Source: Spirogloea muscicola
Lineage: Eukaryota > Streptophyta > Zygnematophyceae > Spirogloeales > Spirogloeaceae
Reading direction: 5' to 3'
Length of the DNA: 39,279 nt
NCBI GenBank assembly: GCA_009602725.1
Contig: WELB01000088.1
Span: forward strand, 125,714 to 164,992
In this document: positions 20,000 to 30,069 of the stretch, piece after piece
Layout of the letters: each line of letters starts with the position of its first letter
How positions within the stretch are numbered: the first letter of the stretch is position 1
Notes under the pieces: generated by a model
What the model saw: the letters and a program-made list of their open reading frames with translations, nothing else
Database searches by the model: none
Told to the model about the DNA's origin: nothing
Program-made: the position numbers and the translations under genes

Positions 20000-20075
20000 C
20001 TTACTGCTTCCCCTGGCCCCTTCTCGTACTTCATTTGTTCTCTTGGGCTGGCTTTCCCAGCCCCCATCCTTCAGC
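20000..20075 (+). mobile_element. Solo B-type tail
   Basis: TACTGCTTCCCCTGGCCCCT, TCTCGTACTTCATTTGTTC, then GGGCTGGCTTTCCCAGCCC match the B-family 3' UTR with its hairpin; the 3' side then changes to unrelated GC-rich DNA. Confidence 0.65.
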
Positions 20076-20844
20076 TGTTCAGCGTGGGTGGCTGGGGGAA
20101 CCGGCAGCAGGTGGGCCCCTCCGGGGCGAGCCGCGTGGCCAGCGGGCCTCCCCTCCGGCGGAGCGGAATTTTCCCTCCGGCTGCAGGCGGCTGCGCGCCC
20201 CTCTAAGACTGCTGAGTAAGTCACACTCCAAGAATAATAGCCGCGTGTTATGCCACAGGATGTCGACCGCCATACGACGTCGGATCGGCCAGATTGCAGA
20301 CAGACGAGTGCTGTGTCAGGGTCTACGTGCCAGGCAGAACAGATCAAATCAAGCCCAAAACCGGAGCAGCGCAGTGATAACGGCAGAAGTAGTGACAAAT
20401 GACATGGTCGTGCAAACTCAGGAGCTTGTGAAAGGTAGATGTGTTGACTCCCCTGAAGAGATTGTGAGACAAGCCACACGCACAGGACCAGAGTTCAGAA
20501 CGAAGTTGGAAAAGACCGCACACAAGTGTCGCTGCAGCAGTTTATGCAACAGCCTCTGAGCAGCTCGAGACTATGTCCGATAATTGAACTAGACACACAC
20601 GTTCACGATTCTTTTGGCGTACCGAATGCGAGCCGGTCTCACGCGACCGGAGCAGCTTCTCGGACTAGGCTCTCTGGCGACTGGTCCACCAGGTGGCCCC
20701 ACCCGCTCCTCTCGGCACAGTCCAAGAGGCGTGCACGACACAGACTACGGCGCGGCAGCGGCGGTGGCGGCGGTGACAGCGGCGGCAGCGGCACAAGGGC
20801 TTTTGCCAATGTCCGCCCCCTTGTCTGAAAGAGGGCCTGAGTGG
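20076..20844. other. Unassigned DNA, weak frames only
   Basis: The plus-strand frames here (to 20559 and 20614-20877) match nothing I know. The second contains a GCG/GCA run encoding poly-Ala. The words ATGCAACAGCCTCT and AGCAGC near 20542 recur near 36107, so a short diverged repeat may link this region with 36.1 kb. Confidence 0.3.
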
Positions 20845-21115
20845 TCAAGTACAAAAGCAAGCCCATCAAACAGATGAACATCACCTGCTGCTAAGCTGAC
20901 CCGCTCAGTAACCACGCATCAGAACGTAGAGGTGGCAAACTTATGCCCGAATACCGGACGGCAAATGACAAGCCCATCTGCCACCAGCTAAATTTTGACC
21001 AGCTCTCTGGTGCAAAGCATGAGCTGAGCTCGCTGCAAACAGGCTGACAAATGACGCCGGGAAAAGAACAATTATTGCTTCCGGCTCGCTCCTCTCGGCT
21101 TGAAGCATAAGTAAG
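20845..21115 (-). mobile_element. Old A-family 3' end (A5)
   Basis: On the minus strand the DNA follows the A1 C-terminus: a QPVCSELSSCFAPE segment in one frame equals the A1 CLQRAQASALHQ block at the DNA level, then LMRGY with a stop near 20907, GAGCGGGTCA, and TTGTACTTGACCAC in place of TTGTACTTGGCCAT. It is more diverged than A2 or A3, so it is probably an older insertion. Confidence 0.6.
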
Positions 21116-21195
21116 CCCTTCCAAAGGAGGCGAGGGGTGTGAAAGCCAGCCCGAAAAATTGTACAAGGTCCAAAGGGCCGGAAGATGCTAAGATC
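21116..21195 (-). mobile_element. Solo hairpin tail
   Basis: GAGGGGTGTGAAAGCCAGCC, CGAAAAATTGTACAAGGTCC and AAAGGGCCGGAAGATGCTAA follow the common tail consensus in minus orientation with a weakened left hairpin arm. Confidence 0.55.
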
Positions 21196-21342
21196 ACCAC
21201 GCTAAAACCAGGGAATTAGATAGTTACCAGGTGTTGGTTATCATGGATTCGTGGAGTCGAACATGTATAGCGAGCCAATCGATGTCGAGGGCGTAGGGAG
21301 TTTGGGACTAAGAATAAAGATTAGAACCATATGAAAACACCC

Positions 21343-21590
21343 ATGAATCTCTTTAGGAAGGATGGCTCTCTCATCTTCTTGCTCTAAGGTTGCATCGTTT
21401 TGCCAATCACGGTGAGGTCATCGCACTAATTCAAGAAGCGATAGACAATTTTAAGCCTATAGTAGAGTGCAGAAAGTTTCGCAATACTGGTACCACTCAA
21501 TTAGTGCCAATGCAGCGAGGTCTGAATTTTACAGCCAACCTTCTCCGTAAGGATTACTTTGCCAAGCAGCTCTTAGAACGAAAGTAAAGC
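21343..21590 (+). pseudogene. rps7: Mitochondrial-type rps7 fragment (nuclear insert)
   Basis: The frame has AIDNFKPIVECRKFRNTGTT followed by QLVPM, which is the uS7 core block (bacterial equivalent ALENVRPTVEV...GGSTYQVP). Upstream, after a one-base shift near 21375, are MNLFRKDGSLI and LLALRLHRFANHGEVIALI, matching the usual KDGKKS...HRLA segment of organelle S7. After VPM the similarity fades and the frame stops at 21587. Composition is less GC-rich than nearby genes. I read it as a decayed piece of mitochondrial DNA; a plastid source is less likely because of the wording of the block. Confidence 0.6.
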
Positions 21591-22455
21591 GATAGTATCA
21601 GGTCTGCATGCGCAGAGCTTAATCTTGAGATTGAAATAGGAATGCACACCGGGTGCTTCAGGTGCTCCACGATGGAGACACGTCTTTGCTTTCTCCAGCT
21701 TTTCTCTGCAATAAGGCCAAAGGGGTCTGGGGCCATTCTACAGAAATTCGTGCTAGCTTGTTGCACCTGCAATAGCCTTAGTAATTGCTGAGTCGTGTGA
21801 AGCAAGGGACTCGATGGAGGAGAGCTGAATGATCTGAAGCACACCTGTCGACTAGCTCAAAGCCCCTTAACAGAAAATCTGGCTCGATGACCTGCAAGAA
21901 GGTCTCAACATGTGCACAATTTAGTGACACAACAGAGGGGAAGTCATTACGATGCAAGAGAAATACAGCCACTTATCAGTCAACTACAAATGACTCCCTC
22001 TAATACAAACGGATGTCATCCAAGAGCTGGAGAAGGTGTGCAGGCACGTGGCTAATCTGCGGAGTCTGCATCTTCCACAGCGTACTCCTAACCAAGGTCT
22101 TCCACACGAAGTTGCGTTTGCCCGCCTGCTGGAAACAGTAAATGAACAACTACTTGGTCAACCACACAGCGTGCATTGTAAGGTGCGCTAACTCACATAA
22201 GTAGCCTCGACACTAGAGATTTAAATCGTACTTTGAAAAGAGGCATCCAAAGAGATGGCTACTTCATCACGTGGTTGTGAACCTATTCCGTACCTGCTTG
22301 ATGGTAATCTGCCAGGAACTCCTAGCACTTGGTGAGTTGAATACATTGAGCGCCCACTCGCAGAAGTCACGAGGAGGAGTGTCGTGTATTTGGCGCCGTC
22401 CAGCCGTCCAGCCCTTGTTCAACCGTGGCGCAGAGACGGAGGATGCGGGCGGCGG
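21591..22455. other. No clear gene; one LRR-like scrap
   Basis: A plus-strand stretch at about 22012-22160 reads VIQELEKVCRHVANLRSLHL then PHEVAFARLLETV, reminiscent of one LRR plus helix, but it has no start, splice context or partner. Minus-strand frames at 21554-21972 have no recognisable domain. Confidence 0.3.
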
Positions 22456-22788
22456 GGCCGCCAGGCTCCTGGTCGGCGACGCGCGCCTGCGGGAGTGCCG
22501 GCAGCTGCAGGGATTCCGGGCCCTCGTGGACTATCTATCTCACCCTCGGCGCCTGGGCGGCGACCGCCGCCACGGCGCGGCATACGGGCTACAACAGAAC
22601 GTCGGGCGTCCCGCAGGGACAAGGACAGCGCCGAGGCCCTGCCGCGGCCTCTGCCGCGCGGTGGCGGCGGCCGCAGCCCAGGCGCCGGTGGTAAGTTTCT
22701 GGATGAGGTGAGGTCCGCGAGGGCCTGAATGCCTGGCAGCTGCCGGCGCTCCCACAGGCGCGCATCGCCGGCCAGAAGCCTGGCGGCC
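22456..22788. repeat. Large imperfect foldback (inverted repeat)
   Basis: 22456-22532 and the reverse complement of 22712-22788 are about 80-85% identical by eye (shared words GGCCGCCAGGCT, GGCGA, GCGCGCCTG, GCCGGCAGCTG, GGCCCTCG). A second pair of matching segments lies inside (GGCGCCTGGGC near 22549 against its complement near 22675). Plus-strand reading of the left arm gives AARLLVGDARL, and minus-strand reading of the right arm gives nearly the same words, so the arms derive from one coding-like sequence of unknown origin. Confidence 0.7.
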
Positions 22789-22871
22789 AACGGTGGCCCG
22801 ACGGTGAGGGTCGCAGCCGCAGTCCGCCTGCCGCCACCAGGGTGCAAAAGAAAGCAAGTGAGACTTGTTCA

Positions 22872-22955
22872 GTAGAGGGCGATGGCTGTGTGTTTCAGCC
22901 CAGAAGTGAATGACAAAGATCGAAGGGGCCAGGACAGCGTTAAAGCACACTTGAG
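22872..22955 (-). mobile_element. Solo hairpin tail (type iii)
   Basis: GAGGGCGATGGCTGTGTGTT, TCAGCCCAGAAGTGAATGAC, AAAGATCGAAGGGGCCAGGA is the minus-oriented tail with GGCTG/CAGCC arms and the type iii end (GAGGGCGAT). Confidence 0.6.
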
Positions 22956-23094
22956 TCGCAGGGGGCAAGGAGCGGGGCGCCGACTAGATCGTCCCCGGAT
23001 GGTGCGGCGCAGCTGCCGGCGGAAGCGCCGGCGGAGAGGGCGGGCACTGTGGGCAGGCGCGAGGCCGCGGGATCGTTGTGCAAGTGCTGCAGAA

Positions 23095-23881
23095 GAAAGT
23101 GCTCGCCCATTGAGAATAGGGGCTGGAACAACCAGCCCGAAAAAGAATGAACAGAGTACGAGAAGGGGTCCAGGGGAAGCGCTAAGTGACAGAAACAAAG
23201 CTGCTACGAGACACTCAGCAACCCCTGCTAAGCAGCCGCAGATCAGAGATGCTGGGCTCCTGGAAGTGGGTCCCCTGGCCAGAGCCAGAGGCAGCAGCAA
23301 GGGCTCTGCCGGCACGAAGGTGCAGCGCCCGGGCCATGGACCTCTGCAGCGAGACGGCCAGGCGCATTCGATACACTTGCGCCAGGGACCCGGCTGCAGG
23401 GAAGTCAACCGGCTCCCCATGGAAGCGCCGGGCGATGGTGTGGCGGGCGAGCTGGGTGAGCAGCTCGAGCCACCGAGCGCCCAGCGCCCCATGAGTGTCG
23501 ATGGCCAACGGGAAGAACTCGTCTTCCCGCGGATGATCCGCGTACTTCAGCTCTTTGGCCCGAGCAGCGCAGGCGACCGCATACCCAGCCGTGGTTGCAC
23601 ATTTAGCTGGGTGTGAGCGGTCATAGGCATCAGTAGTCACCACGTCCAGGAGAAAACGTGGCCCGCCGGCCTGTCGGGTGGCCACCAGGTCTACACGCCT
23701 GGCGTGGAGACCGTCGGCCCAGTGCTGGATTGGCATGATTCCGGAGTGCTCTGCTGCCACAGAGAAACCAGCCTCCAACAGGATGCCATGCATTACGTCG
23801 CGGAGGCGGTCGTGGGCCGCTGTCCGCTCTCCGCCGTGGGAACAGCGCAGAACATGAGCAGCCAGCTCTCCAGGCTCGGTC
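23095..23881 (-). mobile_element. B-family RLE element 3' part (B1), 5' side in gap
   Basis: A long open minus-strand frame from the gap edge to a stop at 23215 encodes the end of a Cys/His knuckle (HVLRC), then an RLE endonuclease: RRVDLVATRQ, FLLDVVTTDAY, AKELKYADHP, EFFPLAIDTHGALGARWLEL, and the C-terminus ISDLRLLSRGC. The D, DxV and KxxKY spacing fits a PD-(D/E)XK core. The 3' UTR (23214-23095) has CTTCTCGTACTCTGTTCATT, GGGCTGG-ttgtt-CCAGCCC and TATTCTCAATGGGCGAGCAC. The frame is undamaged in what is visible, so this is the youngest-looking B copy. Confidence 0.85.
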
Positions 23882-24844
23882 NNNNNNNNNNNNNNNNNNN
23901 NNNNNNNNNNNNNNNNNNNNNNNNNNNNNNNNNNNNNNNNNNNNNNNNNNNNNNNNNNNNNNNNNNNNNNNNNNNNNNNNNNNNNNNNNNNNNNNNNNNN
24001 NNNNNNNNNNNNNNNNNNNNNNNNNNNNNNNNNNNNNNNNNNNNNNNNNNNNNNNNNNNNNNNNNNNNNNNNNNNNNNNNNNNNNNNNNNNNNNNNNNNN
24101 NNNNNNNNNNNNNNNNNNNNNNNNNNNNNNNNNNNNNNNNNNNNNNNNNNNNNNNNNNNNNNNNNNNNNNNNNNNNNNNNNNNNNNNNNNNNNNNNNNNN
24201 NNNNNNNNNNNNNNNNNNNNNNNNNNNNNNNNNNNNNNNNNNNNNNNNNNNNNNNNNNNNNNNNNNNNNNNNNNNNNNNNNNNNNNNNNNNNNNNNNNNN
24301 NNNNNNNNNNNNNNNNNNNNNNNNNNNNNNNNNNNNNNNNNNNNNNNNNNNNNNNNNNNNNNNNNNNNNNNNNNNNNNNNNNNNNNNNNNNNNNNNNNNN
24401 NNNNNNNNNNNNNNNNNNNNNNNNNNNNNNNNNNNNNNNNNNNNNNNNNNNNNNNNNNNNNNNNNNNNNNNNNNNNNNNNNNNNNNNNNNNNNNNNNNNN
24501 NNNNNNNNNNNNNNNNNNNNNNNNNNNNNNNNNNNNNNNNNNNNNNNNNNNNNNNNNNNNNNNNNNNNNNNNNNNNNNNNNNNNNNNNNNNNNNNNNNNN
24601 NNNNNNNNNNNNNNNNNNNNNNNNNNNNNNNNNNNNNNNNNNNNNNNNNNNNNNNNNNNNNNNNNNNNNNNNNNNNNNNNNNNNNNNNNNNNNNNNNNNN
24701 NNNNNNNNNNNNNNNNNNNNNNNNNNNNNNNNNNNNNNNNNNNNNNNNNNNNNNNNNNNNNNNNNNNNNNNNNNNNNNNNNNNNNNNNNNNNNNNNNNNN
24801 NNNNNNNNNNNNNNNNNNNNNNNNNNNNNNNNNNNNNNNNNNNN
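23882..24844. other. Assembly gap (963 N)
   Basis: The gap lies between the A-family fragment A3 and the B-family fragment B1, both on the minus strand. Frames that appear to run through it join two different elements and are artefacts. Confidence 0.99.
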
Positions 24845-25175
24845 AGTGTGGAAGCGAGGACCCAGACAGCCAAAGATGTCGATTGCAGCTGGCAGGAGTT
24901 GATCGCATTGGGGGTAATCGGAGTAATGCCGCAGTTTTCTTTGCTCTGCTCCGCCCACTGCGTGCCCAGCAATGTGTGTTGATGCTGGGCCTTTATATGC
25001 CTCCGTAACAACAACGTCGACCAGGGCCCGTGGTCCTCCACCAGATTGCACGCCCACAATGTCAAGTGTGCGGCGATGATGACGTCCCTGGGCGTCCGTG
25101 GTGATAGGCATGATATTGTTGACTTCCACGACCGCACGGTAGCCGGCGTCGCGCATCAAGCCCGCCAGGGCTGCA
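24845..25175 (-). mobile_element. A-family RLE fragment (A3), 3' side in gap
   Basis: The minus-strand sequence matches A1 from the CCCTGGCGGGC word to the gap: LAGLMRDAGYRAVVEV, IMPITTDAQGRHHRRTLDIV, ALVDVVVTEAYKGPASTHIA, EQRKLRHYSDYPQCDQLLPA, AIDIFGCLGPRFHT. This is the catalytic half of the endonuclease, in one open frame here, unlike A1. Similarity to A1 stops near 25175, giving the 5' truncation point. Confidence 0.85.
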
Positions 25176-25530
25176 TGCAAACCAGCTGCAGGGGGGGCCG
25201 GGGGTGTGGACGCTCATCAGACGAGGGGGAGAAGAATGCGGCTAAGAGCGCCGGGGCGTACGATGGACCGGCTCTGGAAGAGGTGACCTCTGAGTAGAGG
25301 TTATTAAGTGATCAATTCCTACCGAGCAATCGAGAAGGCGCGCGGTGCGCATGGACTGAAAGGGAGGCCAATCCAAGCCATTCTGTCCCAGTAGCTGCGT
25401 CCGGGTTATGACTTTCAGTTTATACTTGCTGCCCAGAGGTGATCAAGCGCCAACACGAACAAGTCGCGGGAGATGAAATACTTGTAAGAAAGGCTCGGCG
25501 CCTTTCGGGCCGGGGGTGAGAACCGGCACT
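25176..25530. other. No gene recognised
   Basis: Short DNA between A3 and the next tail; it holds an isolated TGAGTAGAGGTTATTAAGTG near 25290 that resembles the RLE stop region (SRGY*), so part may be element debris. Confidence 0.3.
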
Positions 25531-25605
25531 CCTAGTGGCGGCAGGGGCTGCGAGAAGCCAGCCCGAAAAGAATTGACAGAGGTTGTGGGGGGAGAAAACT
25601 TATTT
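25531..25605 (-). mobile_element. Solo hairpin tail
   Basis: GGCAGGGGCTGCGAGAAGCC, AGCCCGAAAAGAATTGACAG follow the tail consensus with GGGGCTG/CAGCCC arms. Confidence 0.55.
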
Positions 25606-25739
25606 GATTCCAAGCGCGGTGGTCCGCCTGACCCGGCACGTGGCAGGCCCGGGCGGCCTCGAGATTGCCCGAGGGAGCAGGGAAAGGCTCTCGCGATGCA
25701 CTTTTGAATTCTTTCTTTGAAATCGATAAGGGAATCAAA

Positions 25740-25951
25740 ATGATTCCCTGCAGCGAACCATGGCCCACGCCTTGCATCTTAACGTGCTTGCCTTTGTACT
25801 TGGCCATTTGGCCTCCGTTTGTTTCAAATACACGAAGTCCGTGCACCTGCGTACTGGCCATGCTCTCGCTGCAGCCTCTGGCTTTCGTCAGGAAGATTGT
25901 TCTTCGGCAGCTAGTCTGTCGGATTTGAGGCTCCTCACTCGTAGATATTGA
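25740..25951 (+). mobile_element. RLE element C-terminus with an A-tail inserted in frame
   Basis: The frame reads AMAHALHL-like, then an insert, then SVHLRTGHALAAASGFRQED and SLSDLRLLTRRY with a stop at 25951. Compared with the sister fragment at 17538 the insert is about 55 bp (about 25783-25837). It is the family A 3' tail (GTGCTTGCCTTTGTACTTGG, CCATTTGGCC, TTTGTTTCAAATACACGAAG). The reading frame is kept through it. The flanks TTGCATCTT and GTGCACCTG could be a worn target duplication. Confidence 0.7.
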
Positions 25952-26009
25952 GTGGTTTATTCTACACCCACTCTGAGATTGCGCGTTTTGGCCCCTTCGT
26001 AATTTGGCC

Positions 26010-26175
26010 CCTTCAGACCTTGTCAATCCTTTTCGTGCTGGCTAATCACGACCTTGCCCTCATTGAGAGTACTGGTACTGCAAATGGGGCAAAGGGCTGT
26101 AAAAAGCCAGCCCAGAAAGAAGCCTTGACAAAGGTTTGGAGGGGCATTGAGAGAGCCACTTTTTCTCATAAGAAG
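26010..26175 (-). mobile_element. Worn hairpin-tail remnants
   Basis: Two overlapping remnants: GACCTTGTCAATCC, TTTTCGTGCTGGCTAATCAC (plus-oriented, second arm lost) and GGGCTGTAAAAAGCCAGCCC, AGAAAGAAGCCTTGACAAAG, GTTTGGAGGGGC (minus-oriented). Confidence 0.5.
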
Positions 26176-26179
26176 CAGA

Positions 26180-26256
26180 GACGCTTCCAGGAGAGGGCAG
26201 TGACTTGACGAAGAGCCCCGCTCCACTTTCTCCACTGGCGACGTTCTGGAAGCGTC
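26180..26256. repeat. Perfect 11-bp inverted repeat
   Basis: GACGCTTCCAG at 26180-26190 and CTGGAAGCGTC at 26246-26256 are exact complements, 55 bp apart, just beyond the tail remnants. It could be a hairpin of a tail subtype or the edge of a small terminal-inverted-repeat element; no duplicated flanks are evident. Confidence 0.5.
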
Positions 26257-26576
26257 GTCTTTTGGAGCACTTTCCTTCTTTTGGAGGGCGTCCTGTGAAT
26301 TTCAAACTCCAATCTGCACTTGCAGACTAGGAATATTGAGCCGCATTTTACCGGCCGGTGCACCGCTTGCACGACCCAGCCGATCAGCGCCCGCGGCCCG
26401 CGCCCCAGCGATTGCACTTGATATCATCAATGGTGTTCTTGTTATTTCCCGCAGCGGCGACTGATCTCGCCAGCGACCCCGCCCCCGCCCCCGCCCCTCC
26501 GCCTGCAGTTTTGCGGGGACGCCGCCCCCCACGCTCCTTCCCACCCTCCCTCACTCTTCTCGCCGCTCTGCCCGCC

Positions 26577-28486
26577 ATGGACGGCCTGCCGGACGAGTGC
26601 CTGTCGGCGATCCTCGCCCGCGCAGCGGCGCCGCCCGCCCACGCCCCGCTCGGCGCCTTCCCCGGCTGGCTACCGATCGCACGCGTCTGCCGCCGCTGGC
26701 GCTGCCTGGTCAAGGCCTCCGTCACCGAGCTCGCGCTGCGCGACCGCAGGCAGCTCAGGGAATGGCAGGGGCCATCGGTGCTCAAGACGCGGGAGCTCGG
26801 CCCGGCGCTGGCCACAGCCTTCCCGAAGCTCACGCGGCTAAGCCTCACCGTCCACTTCCGCGCGAGTTTCTCTGACTTCCGCTCGCTGACGGCCGCCACT
26901 GCTCTCTCAGACCTGCGGGTGACCATACGGGTGCCAACATGTTCACCACGACCACGTACCAACGGAGCCGCTGAATGACGGTCGAATTGCTCTCGTTGGG
27001 GGCTGGTTCTCGAGCGCCCCCCGGCCGATCTGGTCCCCGTCATTGCCCAGCTCACAGTCCTTGAAAGCCTCTCCATATCTGAGTGCAACTTCTCTCGTAA
27101 GCTGCTACTTCATTCTGTAGTACGTGCTCTGACCTAGATGCTTGGTATAGATGGTCAATTTCCTTTGATGCCAAGTGCAGATCGACCTAAGTTCCCTTTC
27201 TGTAAGAAGTGGGGCGTTTGACGGGCCAGTGTGATTGTTAACGCCCTCTGCAGAGGCGGACATCCAAAGTACAGTTCTCGTGCAAGCGTCTCACGGAGCT
27301 GGAGCTTAGCAGCTCCTAGTGGCCCTGTGGTGCTCTCACAGACGCAGTTCAATACGATACATTGCCAACAAGTCACCGCAGCTACGATCGCTCCTCTTGA
27401 GTGGCTATGACATTACAGACGCCGGGATTATTCCGCTAGCCTCCGCCTGCCCGCTGCTGCAGCAGGTCGGCCTTCAAGTCTGTCCAAGGCTGTCGAAAGA
27501 CTCCTTTGAGGCGCTAATGTCATCATGCTGCTCGCTGACGCGATTTCCTAGCCTCAGGCCCAGGATTTGCCACAGGCTGCTGCCGAAGTTAGCTACAGCA
27601 TTCTCGAGGTTGCAGGTAATAGAGATACGCATCCCAGAAGACAACACTCATGCTATCAAGGACCTAAGTGCCTCTTGCCAGCAGCTGCAAGAACTCACAT
27701 TCTTGGCTCAGGTGGTGCCCTCGATGAATGGCTGGTCGCTTGCGACTAGCCCTTTTCATCCCTTGGTCGCAGCTGAGGTTGATATGGTGGACGGTGACAG
27801 CTGTGCATTTGGGTGCCTTCTTGGCCAAGGCCCCGCGCTTGGTGGCCCTAAGTATGACAACACTTGGCTTCTCTGAGACGGACTTGAATTTTCCTGCCAG
27901 TCTTCAACGGCTCCGTTGCCTCGACTTTGATCGTTGTTGGGGCCCAGGCCAATTTATGCATAGCTTCTGGACGTTTGGCGGCTGGTGCTCTGGCCTATCA
28001 GCACTTCAACTTGGTGACTTCAACCTGCACCTTGAGAGGGACTGGACAACAATCCTTGCCGGTTGCAGTGAGCTTGTTAGCCTGGAACTTGTTGTGTACC
28101 CTTTCAAAGGCCTTGGGATAGTTGGCGCGATGATGACAGTTCACACGCGTTCCGGGCAGTTCCATGCCCTACAGTGGTGGCAATGGAAAACATGCAGAAC
28201 TCTGCAAGAGATGCCTCTGGGGCAAATATATATGGAGGTGAGGATAGGCATCAGAGCATCTCTCGCTTGGTGAGCCCATGCACAAGCCTGCAAGTTGTGC
28301 ACTTATGCTGTTGCTCGCAGTTCCTCGAGGAGAGTGTCTACATCAAGATACTTGCCGACCTCCTAGCCACTTGCAGCCAACTAGCATATGTGCATGTGGC
28401 CGGCCTCTCGTATTCGAATGTTAAACGGCTTCCGCAAGATGTTGCAAATATCAATCTGCGTCGTGCAAGAGTAGGTCGTTGAGAGG
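26577..28486 (+). pseudogene. F-box/LRR copy B, full-length but broken
   Basis: This copy shows the whole gene plan. Exon 1 starts at ATG 26577 with the F-box (MDGLPDECLSAILARAA, IARVCRRWRCLVKASVTELA) and first LRRs (PALATAFPKLTRLSLTVHF). A small exon near 27180 precedes the large LRR exon, which begins after CTCTGCAG at about 27254. Damage: a likely 5-bp loss near 26930 shifts exon 1 into an early stop at 26978; a TAG in the LRR exon near 27318; and frame changes near 27700 and 28190. The LRR wording (DITDAGIIPLASACPLLQQV, SRLVSPCTSLQVV, DLLATCSQLAYVHVAGLSY) is close to copy A. A functional family member would be an SCF substrate adaptor. Confidence 0.8.
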
Positions 28487-29060
28487 GTGGAAGAGCGATG
28501 GGAGGCCGACTTTGGTCTAGCTCATGATTTCTTTGAATTTCGCGTTCATCGTGACACTGCTATTTAATATACTTTTTCAATAACTTCGCTAACAGCTACT
28601 GGCAGGAAGAGGATGGCACATGTCTCTACTGTGTCTGCAGCGTGAACAGCCACTCGCTCCTTTGCTTTGCCAGTCAACTATATCTCGTCGATTAGCACAA
28701 GCACTTCGCAATGATGTGAAGTAAGCCCTGCTCTAGTGCGGCTCCCAAAATCAGTTTGTCAATGCTATCATGTTGGCAGAGGCCCTGATGCGGCAATTAT
28801 TCGTGAGTCAAGTCAGTCCTGCTCGGGAGTCACAGCCGTGCTTACAAATTGCTGCACATACTGCCAATGCGAGGAGGGCAGCATAGCCAATACTTTTGAA
28901 TGCTTGTCCGCATCCGGCAGTCTGCAACACGTTCAGCCAATTGGCAAATGGAGACTTTCTAGTTGTCAAATATTAAGACATCTACAGATTTCTTTCTATT
29001 GCAGCGTCCTTTACTGACCTTTACTGATATTGGGCTGCTACACTACTCTGACTCCGTGAA
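28487..29060 (+). other. 3' flank of F-box/LRR copy B
   Basis: This aligns with the reverse complement of 1-550, down to TGCAGCGTCCTTTACTGAC and GGGCTGCTACACTACTCTGA near the end, which marks the edge of similarity available. No gene is seen. Confidence 0.6.
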
Positions 29061-29800
29061 CAGAGCAGCGTGCCTGGTCATCGTTCTGTGTCGACAGGAC
29101 TCTAGGTGTAAAGAATGAGGATCGTCAAGCCCAAGGACGAGGCGTTGGTGTCGCGAAGCAAAGGAGTCGGAGCCAAACGTATGCAATGGGTCAAAACAAA
29201 CCAGCTGTTAAAATGTAAACAATGCCAAGTGTAAGCGTCTGGGGGGGGGAGAGAAGGTATGTAACGGATTGCCCCTCCTCCTGAACTAACCATCGAGGTT
29301 CTCGGGGCCCTGCCCCCGGCCTCATGGGATTATTAGGCGCCCGGCCACTTGCTAAGCCCTCACAGAAGATCCACCCGTGGCCGCCGCCTCCGCCGCTGGA
29401 GTCGCCGCCGATTGCGGGGACCCGCGCGGAATACTAATACTAATACTAGTAGAGTTCCTAACACTAGATTCCGGCTTTGCCGCCGTCGCGCTCCTGAATT
29501 CCATATTGCTCTTTCATCAGCGTCGCGCGCCATTATTCAGAGATGCGCTTTCTCTAATATCGCGCGCCCGTCCTTCGCCTCCTCAGTACCCCCTCCAGCT
29601 ATCATTCCCATGATATAGATGTTCCATCTTGTGTAACTTCGTTACACAAAGAGAGCCCGATGATTCTACCTATATTGAGGCTTCTGTGAACTAAGATGTT
29701 CCGCGCTCCCTGCGGGTGTGTCCAAGATGTCTAGGCAACACTGGCACCCTTCTCAGAGTACAGGCGAAGTCGTTCTGTATATGTACATTGTGCTGGTCAC
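29061..29800. other. No gene; small perfect hairpin
   Basis: Nothing coding is recognised. A (CTAATA)n patch lies near 29433. At 29629-29649 a perfect 9-bp stem TTGTGTAAC/GTTACACAA with a TTC loop carries TGTAA on both strands. Confidence 0.4.
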
Positions 29801-29804
29801 TTGG

Positions 29805-29955
29805 CCACTCCTTTCCGGCTGCTAGGTACTCCGACTTTCGGCTGTTGAGCACGGGTCATGGAGCACCCATTCGGAGTAGCCACCTGCTTTGCTGCTTCCC
29901 GGCCCTTCAATCCCAATTGGGCTGGCCTTGCATAAGCAGCGACATTGGGGCAGGC
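29805..29955 (+). mobile_element. RLE element C-terminus and tail remnant
   Basis: FPAARYSDFRLLSTGHG near 29811-29866 is the common C-terminal block of the RLE polyproteins with the stop changed. Further on, CAATCCCAATTGGGCTGGCC resembles a scrambled hairpin tail. Confidence 0.5.
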
Positions 29956-30069
29956 TCAGGCCCACCTCATTAGTACAATTCAGGGTTGGGGAGTGGTGAT
30001 GAAGCTGTTGTTTGCAGAGAATGCGCCACCCTGAACCTGCACCCTGGTTGAAGGTCTTGGCTTTGGGTT

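Noticed and set aside
20040-20570. Plus-strand frame 19987-20559 as a gag-like or zinc-finger gene
   Set aside because: Its start lies in a B-type tail and only a loose CRC..LC pattern exists at the end; no spacing typical of a zinc knuckle.
22882-23616. 244-codon plus-strand frame
   Set aside because: It is antisense to a hairpin tail and to the intact B1 endonuclease frame.
23215-25180. Long minus-strand frame (over 500 codons) across 23215-25180
   Set aside because: It runs through 963 N and joins an A-family fragment to a B-family fragment; the gap cannot be read.
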